From assembly GCA_047967505.1 (NCBI GenBank), contig CM106538.1: a DNA stretch of 64,000 nt. One strand, written 5' to 3'. Shown here piece by piece: positions 57,661-64,000 of this stretch. The notes below the pieces were generated by a model. It had not been told where the DNA came from. It did not search any database and worked only from the letters and a program-made list of their open reading frames with translations. The first letter of the stretch is position 1. Each line of letters opens with the position of its first letter. A program made the translations under genes and the position numbers. The DNA is from Dipteris shenzhenensis (lineage: Eukaryota > Polypodiophyta > Polypodiopsida > Gleicheniales).

Positions 57661-58959
57661 GAGTTTTGCCTCTCATTTGTTGGTGATGACAATTTTTGAG
57701 GCTTTGGTCTCAGGCTTTGGTCTCGTTCTTCTACTTTTTATTTACCACATTGTCGTTGCTACTTGAAGATGATGGAGGTACATTTGTTGCACTAAGTACC
57801 TTGGTTACCTAAATATAAGTGTTTCCAAGGTAATATCCCTGGGCCTCTAGTAGTCTTGTGGGAATCCAACGGTATTGTACCTTCCTCTTTCGATGGTGTC
57901 GTTTTGTTCTCCGATGGCGGGGTTTGTTGTTAACATGATGGGGTGGCTTTTGATGTCAAGGTTTTGGTGGAACCCAAATATATGTTTCACTTTCAAAGTA
58001 CCCTTGGGCCTCTAGTAGAACCTTTTGGACCCACACTTGCTTGGTTGCTCTTCTTCTTTGTTGTCTTTGTTGGTGAGGTGGAGGTTGAGAGATGGAAGTA
58101 GACAACGATGTTGATCCTTGAATGTTGGGTTGGTTGATAGTTATCGGCACATCTTGATTCATCACTAAACAACCCTCTATAAGTGTCTTACATACAACTT
58201 TTACCAAGAATTGCGGCTCCTGTTATCCAGTGAAACATTTAGCATTAAAGGACCAATAACCTTAATTGAGGTACCTCCTGTGGATTGAATCTCAAAATCA
58301 CAAACTTGAAGGAGTACCTGGCCGAGATGTTTTAATGTTTCCCAAGAGATGAGGTTATTGCTTGCTTGCCAATCTGCCATGGCCTGTATTCGACATGTTG
58401 CACCCGTGAATGTCAACTCTACCCAAAGTTGAGATGGAGTAATTTCCTTCTCCTTAGTATCAATGAAATTATCAATTGCATGTTCAACTCAATTAGGTAT
58501 TACCACTCTTATGGTGTAAAAAGATTTAATGGTAGTAGGTTTATCATTGTCAAGGTGCATAAATTGAGTTCCTTTCGTACTTGGCAGATCAATTGTGGCC
58601 AATTTATGTATTGAACTTGTTGATTCTTCTAACTCTAGTAAAGGAGCACACCAAGAGTCTTCAGGACTCTTTCTGTTGTCCTCTTCCTTATAAGAATTGA
58701 ATACATTTACCGATATCAACCTATTGGTGGTGCCAGATTCAACTGCAAATAGATTTTTCAACATAGGGTGAGCCTTCCAAGTTTGGAGATTCGCCCTCAT
58801 GACTTGCTCATCCTTATGTAAATATAATCTATTTGAGCTCTAGTGGTGGACCAATCCTGCAGTTTGCATGAAAGTTCTACTCAATATGATGTCATAGCAT
58901 CTAGTTAGTTGGGGAATCCCATTACAACAAACCACACTTGGTAGGCCAGACCAAAGGTC
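57661..58959 (-). pseudogene. Unassigned Pol-region frames of the gypsy remnant
   Basis: 58201-58416 reads DWQASNNLISWETLKHLGQV with IQSTGGTSIKVIGPLMLNVS. 58489-58800 reads LISVNVFNSYKEEDNRKSPE and NDKPTTIKSFYTIRVVIPN. 57956-58207 is Gln/Pro-rich. They lie between protease and RNase H but show no RT motifs, so RT is missing or replaced here. Confidence 0.35.
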
Positions 58960-59187
58960 TTAATCTTTTATATCCTTTAAGACTCCCACCAGCTGAGCTA
59001 TCGCACCATTAGCTAATTTGATTACAAGGTTTGTGCTATCCATTTCAGATTGTCTGCACTTGGTCCAGCACTTCTTAGTGACTATGCTTACTCTAGCTCC
59101 TCCATCCAAGATTGCAGTCACATTCTTACCTTGGTAGGAGATGGGAAGTACTGCATTGGTGTCATCACTTTCAAAGTACTGGCCCAA
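58960..59187 (-). pseudogene. Gypsy protease fragment
   Basis: VLPISYQGKNVTAILDGGAR continues VSIVTKKCW. The DGG active site with flanking hydrophobics is typical of plant gypsy proteases, and LVIKLANGAIAQLVGVLKDI matches the next strands. It is open for 75 residues and a C-terminal LG.PW strand was not found. Confidence 0.75.
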
Positions 59188-59314
59188 TTTGTTGACAGGT
59201 ACCTTGGGAAAGTGTTAGGGGTCAATTGGGTGCTCAACTATCTGAGGATCAGTGGACTGAGGAGCTACTATTTGCCCATTCATCCAATCCGAGAGGTCTC
59301 TCCATAGAATGGGA

Positions 59315-61200
59315 TTACCCTGTAAACAGTGTCGCAATGGGCATCTTGATCTTAGTGGATAGGAATGATGCTAATCCTGCAATGTCTCGAGGCCGAGTGA
59401 TAGGTTCCCTGCCTATTGATTTTGATTCTTCTAAGCCATATAAGGACATGTTGTCATCCTCCTTTAGTTGTTGCCAAGCAGGGTCCTCTTCAAAAATCCA
59501 TTGAATTAGCGTGGAGCCTTCTATTGAAGAGCTTGAGGTAATTTCCTCTTCCACTCTTTTGGGAAATTGCAAGGATTAAGAGGCTTTATTGATTTCCTAT
59601 TGCCTTGGATAGATCATATCAGCTCCCTTGCTTTCCTTGAGTCTTTGCTCAAACTTTTCTTGGCACTCACGTACCAAGTTTTGCGCCTTAACAAGGTGTT
59701 GTTTCTCTAGCAAGGGGTTGGATATTCATCCTAACTTTTAAGCACTGTGGCACTACCTTGAATAGAGGTCCTTAGTGATTCCTTGATTTCTTTGAGAGGA
59801 AGCCTCCATTTGAGGAAGTACCACCAAAAGAAGATGATGTGGCCAAGGTGGTAGTGTCTTCATCAGAGACCCATCCTGGATGATGACCCTATCATGGCCC
59901 TTTCCAATCTTAGTGGCTCGTTTAGCATTTCCAGCTGCCTCTCTTAGTTGTGATGTGCTAGACTTATCTCTTTTGGCCTGCTTATGGAGTTCCTTGCTAA
60001 AGGTGTAAGGATACTGAGGGCACTTGGCCTTTCTCAATGCTGAGAAGATTCAGACTTGCATTCTTAGGTGTAGTAGCTAACACTGCTGGTCTCTGCCTTG
60101 AGTAATCCTCATAGAGGTGGTCAACTCCACACCCAATGCACAATGTCTTTTAGGAACAACAGGTGATGACATCCTGCTAATGTCAGACCTAGTACGGACA
60201 CTTGCAGTAGGCCAAATGACTGGGTAGTTCCTCCACCAATACTTGATTCATGGGAGTGATTTGTGGTGGTGGGGGTTGAGGTCCCAGTATGGGTGGGAAT
60301 AATGGGAGATTTTGATCCCTAAATTGCCCTAGGATGGCAGGCGTGGCTCCTTGTATTCCTAATTGTCCTTGGTTGGACAAATTTGGTGGTGCAGACAGGT
60401 GAGAGGTGGTTGTTTCTAGCACATTGGCTGGGGAATGATCTTAGAATACCAACATTGTGATGTCTAATGATTCCAATTGGGCACAATAGAGTGCTGGCTA
60501 GAAGGCGAGGGCAATTATTGGTTGGATGGTTCCCAGTAGAGATCCCACACCACACATTATCATGACTTGGGAATAGGTGGGAGCTACTAGGGGCTTCCTT
60601 GGCCATCCCTCCTTACAATTGCCAGCTTACTTGATTTAGTAGCCAGCCTCCATATTCACATCCTTGGTGGGAGGGGTTGTCTCCTTGACTTCGCTTGAAG
60701 TAGTAGGCTGCAAGGTCTCGGATACTTCTGAAGAGGCGGATGTGGTCTTCCCTCCTTGGGCCTTTTCTTTCATGTTGTCATCTAAGCATACAACAACCTT
60801 GCTGGACAACTCAAACGATCTGGGATTCATGATAAAAAGATAGTCACGAAGCTTGTAGTCCCACAAACCTATGAGGAAGCGTGGCAATATTTTGCATCAC
60901 TCATTCTCTCATGAGGTTCACAAGGGGAGTTCAAGTGTTTGATTATAGCAATATAATTCGAAAGAGACCAGGCCTTTTTTTGCTTGACCTCATAGAGCTG
61001 GTTGAGCGGACTCCACTTGGGTCAACTGGGAATAAACCCCACTATGAAGTACTTTCACAATGTGTCCCACTTAATTTTCTCCTACAGACTCAGTTCTCTT
61101 AACCATTGTCCATCTTTGCCCGCAAGGTTTAAGCCAAAAGCATTGACCTTGTCTACATCCCCTAGATCATCAAGTGTTTGTTGGTAAGCTGAAAGGAAAG
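59315..61200 (-). pseudogene. Decayed gag of the Tat-like gypsy element
   Basis: On the minus strand, 60636-60887 reads LPRFLIGLWDYKLRDYLFIM preceded by YEVKQKK..SLSNYIAIIKHL, which resembles the gag helix block before the protease. 60189-60422 is Pro-rich (LFPPILGPQPPPPQITP). 60319-60606 has NVWCGISTGNHPTNNCPRL, a zinc knuckle that has lost its first cysteine. 59753-60037 is Lys/Arg-rich (CPQYPYTFSKELHKQAKRDK). 59315-59572 is acidic and Ser-rich. They are in different frames, consistent with many indels. Confidence 0.6.
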
Positions 61201-61843
61201 CAAAGAGTGGAAACAAACTCAGAATACTTGCATTACTTGCATTATGGAATGAAGAAGAGTGAGGTCCTTAAGTAGGCACCTCATACATGCTCACTGACAT
61301 CACTGATGACTTCAGAGCTCCACAATCATCTCCTCAATCTGCTCCTAGATTCTCTCAATCATCCTATGTGGCTCTCCACCACCTAACTGTGCTTGTGGGC
61401 ACCTAACTGTGCCTCTAGCGCTCACACATAGAAACATAAGGTGTGCCTGAGGCATACACCTTGAGATATCCCATCAAACCCCCCCTCAAGGGAATGCCTC
61501 AGGCTATGTCAAGGATACATCTAGTCTCATAGTTTCTCATGCCATTGGTGGTCAAGGATTAATCTATGGCTAGGTTCTCATGCTAGCAAGGGTTCCCTTG
61601 GGTGTAAGGTAAACAAAAAGGGATACAAAAAGACCTTCCAATGGTTATCTCCCTTGCATGTACATGCACACAATGTCTGCAAGAGGTACCATGGAGCAAA
61701 ACATACACATGGCCTACATCATAAGGTGACCAGAGGTGTTTACAAAACACACAAAAACACAATAGTTTATTTCATTCATTTTGGAGGACTATCCAGGCTG
61801 AGTACCTTGACATAAAGAGATCTGGAGCATACATAGAGACGAT
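61201..61843. other. Spacer between gag remnants
   Basis: I see no supported feature. It may contain the LTR or primer-binding site of the gypsy remnant but I could not find them. Confidence 0.35.
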
Positions 61844-62251
61844 TTAAAATGCATAATCTTCAAAGGATGCCTCATCTTGTGGAGGCAAAATATCCAAGTC
61901 AAGGCAAGGTCTTACCACATGGGCAGTGTCTAGTGCCTTATAAGATGGTACTATGATAGAACAAGTGGATCTGAAAATCATATCTTTCAAGAGAACAATT
62001 ATCTTGTCATCTCCATAGTTGTGTAGAGAAGCATATCTTAGGTATCTGACCTTCATCTTTTTCTTGTACTTGGAGTCAAATAAAAGTGCCATGAGAGGGT
62101 ACATCTCTGGCTTTGTAGTTGCTTCCTTTTTGGCAACCATTGTTTTGGCAATCTTCAACAAGGAAGTCAGGTTGGCATTTTCATCCTTTGTAGCATAACA
62201 AGACATTGCTTCATGTTTTGGCTTTTCACATATTTTGCATAAGCAAGCCAT
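61844..62251 (-). pseudogene. Zinc-knuckle protein fragment (gag-like)
   Basis: A 135-residue frame starting MACLCKICEKPKHEAMSC, which contains a perfect C-x2-C-x4-H-x4-C knuckle. The remainder (ENANLTSLLKIAKTMVAKKE, MYPLMALLFDSKYKKKMKVR) is Lys-rich then acidic at the end (LPPQDEASFEDYAF). Knuckle position at the N-terminus is unusual for gag, where it normally lies near the C-terminus. It could be a separate retroelement reading frame. The ATG is plausible but not confirmed. Confidence 0.45.
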
Positions 62252-63555
62252 GAGAGGGTCTAACCCAAGTATTGCGCAGTGTCTTCTCTCTTATAGGGCT
62301 TAGAATAACAACTGAAATGCTTCAAAATATAAGCATTTAATGTAGCAAAGTCTACCAAATTTCAAACAAGGATGCTTCTTCTTACATGCTTCATAGAAGT
62401 GGCTAAAATGAATACTTTCCAATCAAAACCAGGTCTAGCAATTCAAAACAAAACTGAAGCCACACTTGTACTAAAGTTATTGAAAGTTTCAAAAAACCAG
62501 AAATGCTAGAGTAGCATTTTATGTAGCATCATCTTCAAAAACTTGTCCAAAACTATCAAAACTAAAAGGCTGAGGGATTGGTTGGGCCTATCAGGCTGGT
62601 CAAGAGCTCTTATGGGGAGTGGCATGTTCACCCTAGACATAGGCATATAAGGGCCGGTATTTGGGTATGGCGGCATACCTTTCTATGTTCTAAGGCCATC
62701 TAAGAAATGATGGGACTTCATATGTAGGAGGTTTTCGACCTTCTGGATTACTCCTTTATCAACTTTGTTCTAGCATTTGAAACTCTTGGGGAAGCCTGGG
62801 GCCAAATTCACCCCTATATGACTTGCAGCTTTCATTAAAGAAGGACGTGGTCATGATTGATTGCTTGTAGATATAATGGGACTTGGTTCCCTAATTCCTT
62901 TGGACATTAATGGTTGGGTTGACACATGAGGTTCCACTGGCAGCCCATTCTCCCTAGCAAATGGGTTTAGCACGTTTGTTGGTTCTATTATTCTAAGTCT
63001 ACCCATGATAAGATTTCCCTTAATCTAGATGTTGTAGATAGGGTAGGAGACTTGGGATCATTAAGGATGGTGAGGGGCTAGTGCTTGGAGCCGTTGAGGC
63101 TCTAACATTGGTGGGTTCTTCTGTGTCTCCATCTAGGCTTATGGACTCTTGTAAGCTAGACAAGTCACCTTGTGGTGGTTCGTGTAAGGCTTAAGAACCG
63201 ACTTTTGAGCTTGCTAACCCTAAGGATGTAGAGCCGATGTGTAGATTGACAAGAGGGTATTTGAGGCACTATCCTCAGGCCCAAGGTTAGCTCCTAGGAC
63301 TCTTCCTAATCTCAAGTGCATGTGTTGATCTGCACAGCTGAGGCCCCGATTCTAAGTTGATTCCTCTTTGACGTGGGGTCAAGGGGTGGCAGCCCCTTGT
63401 GGCTTCCTTGCGCCATTGCAGAGCAAGGTCCAAGTACAATGTCCAATGGTTTTTTTTTTTAAATGGCCTTTATTTCAATGCAATTTGCATGGAAATTTCA
63501 TCATTTTTGTCTATGTTTGCAACTGTTCAACTGCCAATTTTTGGTTGCTACGTTA
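62252..63555. other. Spacer without recognisable genes
   Basis: Short frames only, and no motif could be assigned on either strand. Confidence 0.4.
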
Positions 63556-63850
63556 ATGATAACACATCAGGTCAGATATAATAGGGACCTGGATAATGTA
63601 GCGGGTCAGATATAACAGCGATCTGATTAATGCGATGACTTGATAACGTAGTGATTTGATTAATGCGACGAGTGGATAACGTCGGCAGCTTGATAACACA
63701 ATGACTGGCAAATGTAGCTATTGGATAACGTAGCTACTGGCTAATGCAATGACTTCTTCATACAGTGACTTGATTAATGCGATGACTCACTTAATGCAAC
63801 AAATACTGCATTATTATAGCAATGACTTGAGGAGTCACTGCATTAAGCTT
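63556..63850. repeat. Degenerate short tandem repeats (GATTAATGCGATGACTTGATAA type)
   Basis: Variants of a 20-25 base unit, such as TTGATTAATGCGA, TTGATAACGTAG, TGGATAACGTAGCTA and GCAATGACTTGA, follow one another for about 290 bases. No clean period is kept throughout. Confidence 0.65.
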
Positions 63851-64000
63851 AACACAACGACACACAGACATGCACTTTTGCAGACTGGTTTTTGGGCATT
63901 TCCTTGATTTTTAGAGTTTCTGCTCAAGAGTTTTTGTGTGGGGGGGGTGCTACAATACCCAATCTACCTACTCAATGCAAAAACCAATAAAAAACAACTT

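Overview
This is a nuclear window from a land plant with a large, repeat-rich genome. Introns are GT-AG, and the retrotransposon families are plant Ty1/copia, Ty3/gypsy and L1-type LINE. There is a plant linker histone and a plant-type acid lipase. The amount of decayed LTR elements and the kinds of orphan transposase suggest a gymnosperm, perhaps a conifer; that assignment is inference.

Two host genes look intact. The first is a nine-exon acid-lipase-like gene (2391-5754, + strand). Its exons join in phase into a 430-residue protein with signal peptide, GHSQG nucleophile elbow and complete Ser-Asp-His triad. The second is a two-exon histone H1 gene (50941-52076, - strand, 260 residues). A third host-derived locus is a broken histone H3/CENH3-like gene (44565-45731, +). 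Its start resembles the H3 tail, a long Ser/Pro-rich tail follows, and the histone fold carries CENH3-like residues. Two telo-boxes, a TATA box and a 200-base G-run tract lie upstream of it.

Layout. 0-2 kb: decayed gypsy element (-). 2.4-5.8 kb: lipase. 6.4-6.9 kb: copia gag fragment (-). 7.4-11.7 kb: gypsy RT, protease and a probable long LTR (-). 11.7-14.5 kb: AT-rich, no genes. 14.6-22.1 kb: decayed MULE-like transposase (-) split by a copia element at 16767-20940 with both LTRs, primer-binding site and polypurine tract, but most of its RT deleted. 22.3-23.0 kb: AT-rich degenerate tandem array. 23.3-28.1 kb: decayed multi-exon + strand unit with a ParB-like motif and a possible methylase-like segment. 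28.7-31.8 kb: decayed L1-type LINE (-). 34.5-34.8 kb: lone copia LTR with primer-binding site. 34.8-40.6 kb: nearly full-length gypsy element (+). 40.8-41.4 kb: 612-bp foldback palindrome. 42.4-44.2 kb: orphan transposase-like coding remnant (+). 44.3-45.7 kb: H3-like locus, with a hairpin element just beyond. 46.3-47.6 kb: unidentified - strand coding-like segments. 49.6 kb: SINE-like head. 50.9-52.1 kb: H1. 54-62.3 kb: gypsy remnants (-), including an extra RNase H of the Tat type. 63.6-63.85 kb: degenerate short tandem repeats.

The window is a layered transposon graveyard around two working genes. Apart from the lipase and H1, every coding unit I can follow has frameshifts, stops or internal deletions. 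In the gypsy element and the H3-like gene, nearly all the nonsense codons can be explained by C-to-T changes on one strand or the other, as expected from decay of methylated cytosines. All calls are by eye; no database search was run.
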